Positions 38,847 through 47,274 of a stretch of DNA of 64,000 nt are shown one piece after another (position 1 is the first letter of the stretch; each line of letters begins with the position of its first letter). The notes beneath the pieces are model-generated. The model searched no databases. It was not told the DNA's origin and saw only the letters and a list, made by a program, of their open reading frames with translations. The stretch is taken from the NCBI RefSeq assembly GCF_026626335.1, contig NZ_JAPNTZ010000007.1:434001-498000 (forward strand). The letters run 5' to 3'. Origin of the DNA: Paractinoplanes pyxinae (GTDB taxonomy: Bacteria; Actinomycetota; Actinomycetes; Mycobacteriales; Micromonosporaceae). Both the position numbers and the translations under genes were made by a program.

Positions 38847-39850
38847 CGGTCGTCCGGGATCGGGTCACCACCAGGATCGCCTCGCCGCCGATGCGCCGGC
38901 GCCTCAGCCCGCTGCTGGTCGTCGTGGCCGGCGCCGCGATCGTCGTCGCCCTGACGTACACGCTGCCGCCGTTCCGTACCTACCAGCTGGCGACCGTCGG
39001 GGCGTACCTCTGCGTCACCGCCGGCCTCACCGTGCTCACCGGCCTCAATGGACAGCTGTCTCTGGGGCACGGCGCCTTGATGGCCACCGGCGCGTACACG
39101 CTGGCGCTCTGGCAGAACAAGTTCAACCTGCTCGCCGTCGGCATCGTCGTGGCCGTCCTGGTGACCACGGCCGTCGGCGCCGTCATCGGCCTGGCCGCCG
39201 CCCGGCTGCGCGGGCCCTATCTGGCCGGCCTCACCCTGGCCGTGGCGGTGGTCGTGCCCTCGATCACCAGCACGTTCGACGAGACGTTCAACAGCGACCA
39301 GGGCCTGTCGGTGATCCTCAACCCGCCGCCCGAGTCGCTGACCGTCGAGCAGTGGCAGGCCTGGCTCTGCTGGGGCGCCGCCCTGGTCACGGTGTTCGTG
39401 CTGGCCCTGCTCACCCGGGGCCGGTTCGGGCGCGACATGCGGGCCGTGCGTGACGACGAGACAGCAGCCCGTCTCGCCGGCATCAGCATCGCCCGCACCC
39501 AGGTCGCCGCGTTCGTGGTCTCGGCGGCCTGCGCCGGCCTCGGCGGCGCCCTGTTCGCGGTGATGGCCCAAAGCGTCTCGCCCGGCGCGTTCCCGCTCAC
39601 CCTGTCGCTGTTCCTGCTGATGGCGATCGTCATCGGCGGCCTGGGCCGGCTCTCGGGCGCCCTGATCGGCGCGGTGCTGCTGGTGGCGCTGCCGGCGGTG
39701 GCCCACGAGATCGGCGAGGCGGCCGGCTCGCAGCGGCTCGAGGGCAACCTCGCGCTCACCTTCTTCGGCGTCGTTCTCGTCGTCGTCATGCTCGCCGCGC
39801 CGGGTGGGCTCGCTTCCCTGCGCCCCTTCAAGAAGAAAGGCCACCGATGA
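38843..39850 (+). CDS. livM: LIV-type ABC transporter permease LivM
   Basis: 335 residues, ATGA overlap with livH. About nine or ten hydrophobic segments with LivM landmarks: YLCVTAGLTVLTGLNGQLSL directly before GHGALMATGAYTLALW, the coupling loop MRAVRDDETAARLAGISIAR, and LLMAIVIGGLGRLSGALIGA. It pairs with LivH to form the transmembrane channel. A slightly longer loop after the fifth segment (DETFNSDQGLSVILNPPPES) faces outside. The binding protein gene overlaps its stop. Confidence 0.93.
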   Translation: MTVVRDRVTTRIASPPMRRRLSPLLVVVAGAAIVVALTYTLPPFRTYQLATVGAYLCVTAGLTVLTGLNGQLSLGHGALMATGAYTLALWQNKFNLLAVGIVVAVLVTTAVGAVIGLAAARLRGPYLAGLTLAVAVVVPSITSTFDETFNSDQGLSVILNPPPESLTVEQWQAWLCWGAALVTVFVLALLTRGRFGRDMRAVRDDETAARLAGISIARTQVAAFVVSAACAGLGGALFAVMAQSVSPGAFPLTLSLFLLMAIVIGGLGRLSGALIGAVLLVALPAVAHEIGEAAGSQRLEGNLALTFFGVVLVVVMLAAPGGLASLRPFKKKGHR

Positions 39851-41112
39851 AACGCACCGCGACCGCTCTCACCGCCGCAGTGCTGCTGGCCGTCTCCGGC
39901 TGCAGCAACTCCGACGGCGGCGGCAGCAATAGCAGCGCCGACACCCCGGGCGTGACCGACACCGAGATCGTCGTCGGCACGCACATGCCCCTCACCGGCC
40001 CGGCCGCCGCCGGCTACTCCAAGATCGCCCCGGCCACCAAGGCCTACTTCGACTACGTGAACGCGAACGGCGGCGTGCACGGCCGCAAGATCACGTACAA
40101 GATCATGGACGACGGCTACAACCCGGCCAACACCCAGCAGGTCGTGCGTCAGCTGGTGCTGCAGGACAAGGTCTTCGCCATCCTCAACGGCCTGGGCACG
40201 CCCACGCACAGCGGCGTGCTCGACTTCCTCAAGACCAACCGGGTGCCCGACCTGTTCGTGGCCAGCGGCAGCCGCAGCTGGAACCAGCCCGACAAGTATC
40301 CGGGCACGTTCGGCTTCAACCCGGACTACACGGTCGAGGGCAAGATCCTGGCCACCCACGTGAAGACCGAGCACGCCGGCAAGAAGGTGTGCTTCCTGGG
40401 TCAGGACGACGACTTCGGGCGCGACAGCCTGGCCGGCATCGAGAAGGTGCTCGGCCCGGTGGCGGCCAAGCAGTCGTACGTGACCAGCAACCCGAACGTC
40501 GGCCCGCAGATGGGCGCGCTCAAGGCGGCCGGCTGCCAGGTGGTCATGCTCGCGACCGTGCCCGGGTTCACCGCGCTGTCGATCGGCACGGCAGCCAAGA
40601 TCGGGTTCAAGCCGCAGTTCGTGGTGAGCAACGTCGGATCCGACCCGGCCACCCTGGCCAAGACGCTGGGAGCGGCCGCGCCGCTGCTGGAGGGGGTCGT
40701 GGCGGCCAACTACCTGCCGCTGGTCAACGACACCGCGAACCCGTGGATCCAGCTGTACACCAAGGTCAACAAGGAGTACAACGCCGGCGCCGAGATGGAC
40801 AACAACGTGGTGTACGGAATGTCCGTGGCCTACCTGTTCGTCCAGTCGCTGCAGTCCGCGGGCAAGGACCTGACCCGCGACGGCATCATCGAGGCGGTCA
40901 AGAAGGGCGGCTTCACCGGGCCCGGCCTGGTGCCCGTCCGCTACTCGGCGACCGACCACTCCGGCTACGGCGGCGAGCAGCTCACCACCATCGAGGGCGG
41001 CCAGGCCAAGTGGCTCGGCAAGCCGTTCCGCACCGACGACGGCGACGGCGCGGTCGAGGTTTACGAGCAGGCGGCGGTGGCCCCGCCAGCGAACGGCATC
41101 CCCGCTGCCTAA
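39847..41112 (+). CDS. LivK-type lipoprotein substrate-binding protein
   Basis: 421 residues. Lipoprotein signal MKRTATALTAAVLLAVSGCS with lipobox VSGC, so it is tethered outside the membrane. The mature chain is a type I periplasmic-binding fold (IVVGTHMPLTGPAAAGYSKI; YFDYVNANGGVHGRKITYKI; VGPQMGALKAAGCQVVMLAT). It delivers the ligand to the LivHM permease. The ligand pocket does not match leucine binders closely enough by eye to name a substrate. The catabolic genes that follow point to a hydroxy or keto carboxylic acid. The next gene starts 46 bases later. Confidence 0.9.
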   Translation: MKRTATALTAAVLLAVSGCSNSDGGGSNSSADTPGVTDTEIVVGTHMPLTGPAAAGYSKIAPATKAYFDYVNANGGVHGRKITYKIMDDGYNPANTQQVVRQLVLQDKVFAILNGLGTPTHSGVLDFLKTNRVPDLFVASGSRSWNQPDKYPGTFGFNPDYTVEGKILATHVKTEHAGKKVCFLGQDDDFGRDSLAGIEKVLGPVAAKQSYVTSNPNVGPQMGALKAAGCQVVMLATVPGFTALSIGTAAKIGFKPQFVVSNVGSDPATLAKTLGAAAPLLEGVVAANYLPLVNDTANPWIQLYTKVNKEYNAGAEMDNNVVYGMSVAYLFVQSLQSAGKDLTRDGIIEAVKKGGFTGPGLVPVRYSATDHSGYGGEQLTTIEGGQAKWLGKPFRTDDGDGAVEVYEQAAVAPPANGIPAA

Positions 41113-41158
41113 GGTGGGCTGCGGGACTTGATTGATCGAATCTGACGAGGGAGCGGCG

Positions 41159-41905
41159 ATGGCGGACCAAGTGGCGATCGTGACGGGAGCCAGCAGAGGG
41201 ATCGGGTTCGCCATCGCGCAACGCTTCGTGGCCGACGGGTACAAGGTCTGCATCACCGGCCGGGACGCGGCCGCGCTCGACTCGGCCGCCAAGGACCTGG
41301 GCGGCGCCGACGTGGCGATCGGGGTGGCCGGCAAGGGCGACGACCCCGACCACCGGGCCGCGGTGGTCGACACCGTGCTCGGCCAGTTCGGCCCGGTCAC
41401 CGCGCTGGTCAACAACATCGGCATCAACCCGGTCTACGGCCCGCTGGGCTCGATCGACCTGGGCGCGGCCCGCAAGATCTTCGAGGTGAACGTCCTCGGC
41501 ACGCTCGGCTGGGTGCAGGAGGCCCTGCGCGGCGGGCTGGCCGAGGGCGGCGGCTCGATCGTCAACATCTCGTCGGTCTCGGGGGTGCGCCCGGCCCCCG
41601 GCATCGGCTTCTACGGCGTCACCAAAGCCGCTCTGATCCACCTCACCGAGGAACTGGCCGTCGAGCTGGCGCCCAAGGTGCGGGTCAACGCGGTCGCGCC
41701 GGCCGTGGTCAAGACGAAGTTCGCGTCCGCGCTGTTCGAGGGGCGCGAGGAACAGGTGTCGTCCGGCTATCCACTGGCCCGGCTCGGCGTCCCCGAGGAC
41801 GTGGCGGGCGCGGTCGCGTTCCTGAGCTCGGCCGACGCGGGCTGGATCACCGGCCAGACCCTCGTCATCGACGGCGGCGTCACCCTGACCGGGAAGATGC
41901 AGTGA
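41159..41905 (+). CDS. SDR-family oxidoreductase (FabG-like), first of two
   Basis: 248 residues, ATG 41159 following GAGGGA. Classical short-chain dehydrogenase: cofactor motif VAIVTGASRGIGFAIAQRFV, NAG-type LVNNIGINPVYG, catalytic Ser in IVNISSVSGVRP, and Tyr/Lys in GFYGVTKAALIHLTEELAVE. The C-terminus GWITGQTLVIDGGVTL matches 3-oxoacyl-reductase-like SDRs. It would interconvert an alcohol and ketone on an acyl chain. It sits between the importer and a second SDR whose start overlaps its stop, so it belongs to the same catabolic operon. Confidence 0.9.
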   Translation: MADQVAIVTGASRGIGFAIAQRFVADGYKVCITGRDAAALDSAAKDLGGADVAIGVAGKGDDPDHRAAVVDTVLGQFGPVTALVNNIGINPVYGPLGSIDLGAARKIFEVNVLGTLGWVQEALRGGLAEGGGSIVNISSVSGVRPAPGIGFYGVTKAALIHLTEELAVELAPKVRVNAVAPAVVKTKFASALFEGREEQVSSGYPLARLGVPEDVAGAVAFLSSADAGWITGQTLVIDGGVTLTGKMQ

Positions 41906-42678
41906 AGCGGGTCGTCGTCACCGGCGCCGGCGGCGGGATCGGCGCGGCGCTGGCCCGCCGGTTCGCGTCCGAGGGGGCCGAGGTCGTCGTCAATGACGTG
42001 AATCCGGCTGCGGCCGAGGCGGTGGCCAGCGAGATCGGCGGGCTGCCGGTGCCGGGCGACGCCGCCGACGAGGAAGACACGCGCCGCCTGATCGACACGG
42101 CCTGGGCCGAGCTGGGCGGCATCGACCTGTTCTGCGCCAACGCCGGCACTCTCACGGCGGGCGACGAGAGCACGCCCGACGACGTGTGGACGCGGGACTG
42201 GAACGTCAACGTGATGTCCCACGTCTACGTCACCCGCGCGCTGCTCCCCCGGTGGCTCGATTCCCACGAGCCCAAGCGCCTGGTCATGACGGTCAGCGCG
42301 GCCGGCCTGCTCACCCTGCTGGGCAGCGCGCCCTACGCGGTGACCAAGCATGCCGCCCTCGCGTACGCGGAATGGCTGCGCGCCACGTACCACCACCGCG
42401 GCATCACCGTCCAGGCGTTGTGCCCCCAGGGCGTACGCACCGACATGCTCACCCGGGGCAGCGCCCGCGGAAGCGCCAGCGCCGCCCTGCTGGCCGAGAG
42501 CGCACTCGAGCCCGACGTCGTCGCGGCCAAGGTGGGCGAGGCCCTGCAGGGCGACAGCTTCCTGATCCTGCCGCACGCCGAGGTGGCCGAGTTCTATCAG
42601 CTGCGGGCGGCCGAGACCGATCGCTGGCTCGGCGGCATGAACAAGATGCAGCGCGCGTTCGAGGGCGGCGCCCGGTGA
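41902..42678 (+). CDS. SDR-family oxidoreductase, second of two
   Basis: 258 residues, GTG start overlapping the previous stop. Cofactor motif RVVVTGAGGGIGAALARRFA, then NVMSHVYVTRALLPRWLDSH. The catalytic Ser falls in MTVSAAGLLTLLGSA and Tyr-x3-Lys in APYAVTKHAALAYAEWLRAT. A longer C-terminal helical part (FLILPHAEVAEFYQLRAAET) replaces the usual GQ-DGG ending, placing it in a group of SDRs often found beside acyl-CoA dehydrogenases. The two SDRs are clearly different proteins, so they may act at two oxidation steps of one substrate. The kinase-like gene overlaps by 4 bases. Confidence 0.88.
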   Translation: MKRVVVTGAGGGIGAALARRFASEGAEVVVNDVNPAAAEAVASEIGGLPVPGDAADEEDTRRLIDTAWAELGGIDLFCANAGTLTAGDESTPDDVWTRDWNVNVMSHVYVTRALLPRWLDSHEPKRLVMTVSAAGLLTLLGSAPYAVTKHAALAYAEWLRATYHHRGITVQALCPQGVRTDMLTRGSARGSASAALLAESALEPDVVAAKVGEALQGDSFLILPHAEVAEFYQLRAAETDRWLGGMNKMQRAFEGGAR

Positions 42679-43670
42679 AGGGCCTCGACCTCGAGCGCCT
42701 GCAGGCCTACCTGAAGAGCCCGCGCGAGCTGACCGGGCAGATGTTCGCCGGCGGTCGCTCGAATTTGACGTACGCCGTAACCGACGGCGAGCAACGCTGG
42801 GTGCTACGCCGTCCGCCGCTCGGCCACGTGCTGCCCACCGCCCACGACATGACCCGCGAGCACCGGGTGCTCGAAGCCCTGGCGAAAGCCGGCTTCCCCG
42901 CGCCGCGGCCGGTGCTGCTGTGCACCGACACCGAGGTCATCGGCGCGCCGTTCTATCTGATGGAACACGTCGACGGCACCATCTACCGCGACATCGCCAA
43001 GCTGCAGGCGCTCGGGCCCGACGCCATGCGCAGGCTCGCGCTGTCGCTCGTGGACACTCTGGCCGATCTGCACGCGCTCGACCCGGCGGCGATCGGGCTG
43101 GCCGGCTTCGGCCGTCCCGAGGGCTTCAACCAGCGCCAGGTCAACCGGTGGAAGAAGCAGCTCGACGCGTCGCGCAGCCGCGAGGTGGCCGGCATCGACG
43201 AGCTGCACGCCCGGCTCGCGGTCGACATCCCGGACGGCGGCCCGGGCACGGTGGTGCACGGCGACTTCCGCCTCGACAACGTGCTGATCGGCGAACAACT
43301 GCAGGTCAACGCCGTACTGGATTGGGAGATGTCGACGCTGGGCGACCCGCTCAGCGACGTCGCGCTGATGTTCATCTACGCCGATCTGCCGCTCAACGTC
43401 GGCGCCGACGGCAAGCTCACCGCGCCGCTGCGGGTGCCCGGGCACCCGAGCCTGGCCGAACTGGGCGCGCGCTACGCCGAGCGCAGCCGGCGCGACGTCA
43501 GCGATCTGCACTGGTACGTGGGATTCGCCGCATTCAAGCTCGCCGTCATTCTCGAGGGCGTGCACTACCGATACGTTCAGGGCCAGACCGTCGGCGAGGG
43601 TTTCGAGTCGATCGGGAAGATGGTCGGCCCACTGGTCATGCGCGGCCACGAGGCGCTGGAGGGACACTGA
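42675..43670 (+). CDS. APH-fold kinase of the ACAD10/11 and LvaA type
   Basis: 331 residues, GTG start in overlap with the SDR. Aminoglycoside-phosphotransferase/choline-kinase fold: nucleotide loop LTGQMFAGGRSNLTYAVTDG, Lys-equivalent region RWVLRRPPLGHVLPTAHDMT, catalytic Brenner motif VVHGDFRLDNVLIG and DFG-equivalent VLDWEMSTLGDPLSDVAL. This subfamily is the kinase half of mammalian ACAD10/ACAD11 and of LvaA in Pseudomonas levulinate catabolism, where 4-hydroxyacyl-CoA is phosphorylated. The acyl-CoA dehydrogenase gene shares one base with its stop, mirroring the fused eukaryotic proteins. An aminoglycoside-resistance role is unlikely. Confidence 0.85.
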   Translation: MKGLDLERLQAYLKSPRELTGQMFAGGRSNLTYAVTDGEQRWVLRRPPLGHVLPTAHDMTREHRVLEALAKAGFPAPRPVLLCTDTEVIGAPFYLMEHVDGTIYRDIAKLQALGPDAMRRLALSLVDTLADLHALDPAAIGLAGFGRPEGFNQRQVNRWKKQLDASRSREVAGIDELHARLAVDIPDGGPGTVVHGDFRLDNVLIGEQLQVNAVLDWEMSTLGDPLSDVALMFIYADLPLNVGADGKLTAPLRVPGHPSLAELGARYAERSRRDVSDLHWYVGFAAFKLAVILEGVHYRYVQGQTVGEGFESIGKMVGPLVMRGHEALEGH

Positions 43671-44869
43671 TGGACTTCGGCTTCGACGATCGGACCGAGG
43701 ACTACCGCAAGCGGCTTCTCGCCTTCATGGACGAGCACGTCTACCCGGCCGAGGCCTCGTTCCACAGCGATTCGTGGTCACCGCCGCCGCTGCTCGAGGA
43801 TCTGAAGGCGGCCGCGAAGAGCGCCGGGCTGTGGAACCTGTTCCTGCCCGGTGAGCACGGCGCCGGCCTGACCAACCTGCAGTACGCGCCGCTGGCCGAG
43901 ATCACCGGCCGCAGCCCGCACATCGCGCCGCCCGCCCTCAACTGCGCCGCGCCCGACACGGGCAACATGGAGGTGCTGGCCGAGTTCGGCAGCGACGAGC
44001 AGAAACGCGAGTGGCTGCAGCCGCTGCTGGACGGCACGATCCGCTCGGCCTTCGCGATGACCGAGCCGCAGGTCGCCTCGTCCGACGCGACGAACATCGG
44101 CACGCTGATCGAGCGCGACGGCGACGAGTACGTCATCACCGGCCGCAAGTTCTACATCACCGGCGCCATGAACCCGAACTGCCGCATCTTCATCGTGATG
44201 GGCAAGACCGACCCGTCGGCGGCGCGGCACGTCCAGCAGAGCATGGTGCTGGTCCCGCGAGAGACGCCGGGTGTGACGGTCAAGCGGGGCATGACGGTCT
44301 TCGGCTACACCGACGGCGACCACGGCGGCCACGCCGAAGTGCTTTTCGAGGGGGTACGCGTACCGGCCACGAATTTGATCGGTGAACAGGGCGGCGGCTT
44401 CGCCATCTCGCAGGCGCGCCTGGGCCCGGGCCGGATCCACCACTGCATGCGGCTGATCGGGATGGCCGAGCGCGCGCTCGAGCTCATGTGCACGCGGGCG
44501 CTGAGCCGCACGCCGTTCGGCAAGCCCCTGGCCGAGCAGGGCGTCGTGCAGGACTGGATCGCCGAGTCTCGCGTGCGCATCGAGCAGGCCCGGCTGCTCG
44601 TGCTGAAGGCGGCCTGGCTGATGGACACGGTCGGCAACAAGGGCGCCCACACCGAGATCCAGGCCATCAAGATCATCGTGCCCGCGACGGTCGAGTGGAT
44701 CGTCGACAAGGCCATCCAGACCCACGGCGCCGCCGGCGTCGGGCAGGACACTCCCCTTGCGGCGTTGTGGGCGGCGGCCCGTACGCTGCGGCTGGCCGAC
44801 GGACCGGACGAGGTGCACAAGCGCTCGCTGGCCCGGCGGGAGTTGAACCGTTACCGGAGTGCCTCGTGA
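43670..44869 (+). CDS. ACAD10/11-like acyl-CoA dehydrogenase
   Basis: 399 residues. ACAD fold: AMTEPQVASSDATNIGTLIE, GRKFYITGAMNPNCRIFIVM, QARLGPGRIHHCMRLIGMAE, and KIIVPATVEWIVDKAIQTHG followed by GAAGVGQDTPLA. Where canonical enzymes have YEGT with the catalytic Glu, this one reads RLADGPDEVHKRSLARREL, the form I associate with ACAD10/ACAD11. The gene at 54838 by contrast has the canonical RIYEGTDEMQR. With the kinase it would convert a 4-phosphoacyl-CoA to an enoyl-CoA that enters beta-oxidation. It is translationally coupled on both sides. Confidence 0.9.
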   Translation: MDFGFDDRTEDYRKRLLAFMDEHVYPAEASFHSDSWSPPPLLEDLKAAAKSAGLWNLFLPGEHGAGLTNLQYAPLAEITGRSPHIAPPALNCAAPDTGNMEVLAEFGSDEQKREWLQPLLDGTIRSAFAMTEPQVASSDATNIGTLIERDGDEYVITGRKFYITGAMNPNCRIFIVMGKTDPSAARHVQQSMVLVPRETPGVTVKRGMTVFGYTDGDHGGHAEVLFEGVRVPATNLIGEQGGGFAISQARLGPGRIHHCMRLIGMAERALELMCTRALSRTPFGKPLAEQGVVQDWIAESRVRIEQARLLVLKAAWLMDTVGNKGAHTEIQAIKIIVPATVEWIVDKAIQTHGAAGVGQDTPLAALWAAARTLRLADGPDEVHKRSLARRELNRYRSAS

Positions 44870-45450
44870 GCCCAGCTCAGCAGCGCGTCGACGGGCGTAC
44901 GGCCCGGTCCGAGCGCACCCGCAACGCCATCGTGGACGCCCAGCTGCAGCTGATCGGCGAGGGCGACCTGCGCCCGACGGCCGACCGCATCGCCAAGACG
45001 GCAGGCGTGTCGCTGCGCGCGTTGTGGAGCCACTTCGCCGACATGGAGGCGCTGTTCACCGCGAGCGGCAAGCGGGTCCTCGAGCTGCGCGACGCCTCGC
45101 ACCGGCCGATCTCGCCCGAGCTGCCGCTGCCCGAGCGCATCGACGCCTACTGCCGCCAGCGGGCCCGCCTGCTCGAACAGATCGGCCCGACGGCCAAGGC
45201 GGCGGCCATCAAAGAGCCGTTCAGCGAGACGCTGCGCCGCTACCGCCGCATGCACGTCCAACGCGTACGGGACGAGCTGGCCACCCTGTTCGCGGCCGAG
45301 ATCAACGGCAACGACGAGCTGCTGGACGCCCTCACCGCCGTGAGCATGTGGCCCACCTGGGCGACGTGGCGCGAAAACATGGACCTGTCGGTGACCGCAG
45401 CCCGGGCGACGCTTTCCCGGACCATCACCGCGCTGCTGGCCTCGGCTTAG
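44866..45450 (+). CDS. TetR-family regulator closing the operon
   Basis: 194 residues, GTG overlapping the ACAD stop. Helix-turn-helix: RTRNAIVDAQLQLIGEGDLR, TADRIAKTAGVSLRALWSHF, ADMEALFTASGKR. The C-terminal ligand domain is helical (RARLLEQIGPTAKAAAIKEP). As the last gene of the import/catabolic operon it is the likely repressor that binds the palindrome over the operon promoter at 36446-36462 and responds to an acyl-CoA or the imported acid. The last 26 bases overlap the convergent next gene. Confidence 0.88.
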   Translation: MSPAQQRVDGRTARSERTRNAIVDAQLQLIGEGDLRPTADRIAKTAGVSLRALWSHFADMEALFTASGKRVLELRDASHRPISPELPLPERIDAYCRQRARLLEQIGPTAKAAAIKEPFSETLRRYRRMHVQRVRDELATLFAAEINGNDELLDALTAVSMWPTWATWRENMDLSVTAARATLSRTITALLASA

Positions 45451-45976
45451 CGTTGCGCAGGCGGATGCCGCTGAAGCCGAGAGTGCTCTCGACAACCTGA
45501 TCCCAGAAGGGCCACAGGTTGTCGAGCACGCGCAGCTGGATGCCGGCCGCCTCGTGACAAGCCAACAGGTCGCCGACCTCTTCGGCCGGACCCAGCGGCT
45601 CGACCGGCTCGGTGGCGACCATCGCGTGCGGCTGCGAATCCGGCGAGGCGATCGGCCGGAACGGGGCCGCCGGGAGCCGGTAGGCGTACAGCCGGGCCGT
45701 CCGCAGCGCCTCCAGCCACCCGTACTCGATGGCATGCACCCGCACCCCGCTGCCCGCCCCGACGATGCGGTCGCGATCCACATCGGACGTGCGCCCGGTC
45801 ACCCACGCCATCGCCCGCGGGCACTGCCGCGGAAACCAGTAGTCGGGCGCCCGGTCGCCATCGACGGCCCACACGTACGCCTCAGCCTCCCGCGACGTCG
45901 GCGCGACGTGCGGCACGAACCGGGCGATCGTCGGATCCTCACTGAAGTGCAGCACTTCGCCGGGCCGGGGACGCAT
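45425..45976 (-). CDS. DUF6886-like protein
   Basis: 183 residues, ATG 45976. The pattern GEVLHFSEDPTIARFVPHVA, AYVWAVDGDRAPDYWFPRQC followed by PRAMAW, GVRVHAIEYGWLEALRTARL and YAYRLPAAPF is that of a small conserved family (DUF6886) of unknown function. The opening looks like an RES/ADP-ribosyltransferase-related HxSED strand, which is only a resemblance. It is convergent with the TetR gene with a 26-base coding overlap, so neither has a separate terminator. The family name is from memory of its motif; moderate certainty. Confidence 0.6.
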   Translation of the reverse strand: MRPRPGEVLHFSEDPTIARFVPHVAPTSREAEAYVWAVDGDRAPDYWFPRQCPRAMAWVTGRTSDVDRDRIVGAGSGVRVHAIEYGWLEALRTARLYAYRLPAAPFRPIASPDSQPHAMVATEPVEPLGPAEEVGDLLACHEAAGIQLRVLDNLWPFWDQVVESTLGFSGIRLRNAKPRPAAR

Positions 45977-46084
45977 CCCTCCGTTCTACCCGACTCAGCC
46001 GAACCGGGTCCGCTGCTCGGTGACAACCTCCCGGCTGACGTTGGCCACCACGCCTCACGTGAGCGGAACACCCTCCTCGATCAT

Positions 46085-46117
46085 CCCGCCATTGCATCAC
46101 CGCATGACCATGGCGGG
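46085..46117. promoter_or_regulatory. inverted repeat upstream of the toxin-antitoxin pair
   Basis: CCCGCCAT (46085-46092) and ATGGCGGG (46110-46117) are perfect 8-base arms 17 apart, followed by TTGACA (46130-46135) just upstream of the antitoxin gene. It could be the operator for autoregulation by the antitoxin-toxin complex. Confidence 0.4.
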
Positions 46118-46145
46118 TTTCCTACTCGTTTGACACACTTGGGTC

Positions 46146-46421
46146 ATGGGTTACAGCATCGGGGAAGGGCCGGCGACACGGGTGAGCTTGTCGCTGCCGG
46201 AGGGAACCGCGGCGGCGATCCGGTCGCGGGTGGGCAAGCGGGAGTTCTCCGCCTTCATCGCCGAGTCCGTCGAGCGTGAGCTGCGCGGCCAGATCCTCGA
46301 CGAATACCTGGCCGACTACGAGAGCCGGAAGGGGCCGGTCTCCGAGCAGGCCCGTCAGCAGGCACGGCAAGTTTTCGACGAGGTGTTCGCCGAGGAGGGC
46401 GAATGGCCCGCCGCCGGCTGA
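46146..46421 (+). CDS. antitoxin of a VapBC-type module
   Basis: 91 residues. The N-terminal half resembles a ribbon-helix-helix DNA-binding domain (ATRVSLSLPEGTAAAIRSRV; FSAFIAESVERELRGQILDE). The C-terminal half is acidic and flexible (FDEVFAEEGEWPAAG), as needed to wrap a toxin. It overlaps the PIN-domain gene by 19 bases, the usual antitoxin-first order. By analogy it neutralises the toxin and represses the operon; the inverted repeat at 46085-46117 may be its operator. Confidence 0.78.
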   Translation: MGYSIGEGPATRVSLSLPEGTAAAIRSRVGKREFSAFIAESVERELRGQILDEYLADYESRKGPVSEQARQQARQVFDEVFAEEGEWPAAG

Positions 46422-46816
46422 GCCACGAGGGAACCGTGGTCCTCGACTGCGAAGGCCTCTCGAAGTTGCTTGCCGACGACGAGCGGGTGGTGGCGCTGGT
46501 GGCCGAGGCACGCTCGCGCGGCATGGAGGTCGTGATCAGTGCTCTCACGATCATCGAGGCCGTCTACGCCCGCACGAACGAGTCTCGCCTGAACCGGGTG
46601 CTCTCCGGACTGCGCGTGATCCCGGTGGGCGACGAGGAGGCGCGGGCATCGTCGCGACTTCTGAGGGGCGCCCACCTGCACGGGCACAAGTACGCGATCG
46701 ACGCGGCGGTGGCCGAGGCAGCGCTCCGGCAGCGCCGCCCTGTGGTCATGCTGACCAGCGACATCGACGACATGGCCAAGCTGTGTGGCGATCGCGTCCG
46801 GCTGGTGGCGGTGTGA
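46403..46816 (+). CDS. PIN-domain ribonuclease toxin (VapC-like)
   Basis: 137 residues. PIN acidic residues are in place: Asp in VVLDCEGLSKLLADDE, Glu in ISALTIIEAVYAR, Asp in KYAIDAAVAEAALRQ and Asp in VVMLTSDIDDMAKLCGD. These coordinate Mg and cleave RNA; VapC toxins usually target tRNA or rRNA. The long overlap with the antitoxin gene couples their synthesis. Complete, so the module is probably functional. It ends 5 bases before the convergent acetyltransferase gene. Confidence 0.85.
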   Translation: MARRRLSHEGTVVLDCEGLSKLLADDERVVALVAEARSRGMEVVISALTIIEAVYARTNESRLNRVLSGLRVIPVGDEEARASSRLLRGAHLHGHKYAIDAAVAEAALRQRRPVVMLTSDIDDMAKLCGDRVRLVAV

Positions 46817-46821
46817 ACGGG

Positions 46822-47274
46822 CTAGAGCGTCCGCTCGTAGCAGAGCGAGATCTCTGAACCCACGTACGGGCCGTAGAGGGGGATCTGGCGGTAGCCCTCG
46901 CGCTCGTAGAAGCGGATGGCCTCGGGCTGGGCGGTTCCGGTTTCGAGGCGCAGGGTCGTCCAGCCGCGGGTCACGGCGGCCGACTCCAGGGCGCGCAGGA
47001 TCGCCGTGGCGGCGCCGGTTCCGCGGGCGGCGGGGATCGCGTACATGCGCTTGATCTCGGCGCTGGTGGGGGTCAGGCGGCGGAGGGCGCCGCACGCCAG
47101 GGGTGTGCCGTCGGGGGCCGAGGCGATCAGGAACAGGTCGACGTCGGCGGCCGAGGGGGGCGGGCCGGGCTCGTGGTCGTCGCTGCCGTAGCGGGCGTCC
47201 AGTTCGGCTCGCTGGGCGGCGCGCAGGGCGACGCCGGCCGGGTCGTCCCACGCGCGTACCTCGATGGTCGTCAT
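46822..47274 (-). CDS. GNAT-family N-acetyltransferase
   Basis: 150 residues, ATG 47274 overlapping the MarR stop. GNAT core: PLACGALRRLTPTSAEIKRM, the acetyl-CoA loop YAIPAARGTGAATAILRALE and the terminal RFYEREGYRQIPLYGPYVGS. It resembles small actinobacterial acetyltransferases downstream of MarR regulators, and MarR-GNAT pairs (even fusions) are common. The substrate is unknown. Co-transcribed with marR. Confidence 0.87.
   Translation of the reverse strand: MTTIEVRAWDDPAGVALRAAQRAELDARYGSDDHEPGPPPSAADVDLFLIASAPDGTPLACGALRRLTPTSAEIKRMYAIPAARGTGAATAILRALESAAVTRGWTTLRLETGTAQPEAIRFYEREGYRQIPLYGPYVGSEISLCYERTL

Noticed and set aside
42675..43670. Aminoglycoside resistance gene
   Set aside because: The APH fold is present, but overlap with an ACAD10/11-like dehydrogenase and the operon context point to acyl-CoA metabolism.
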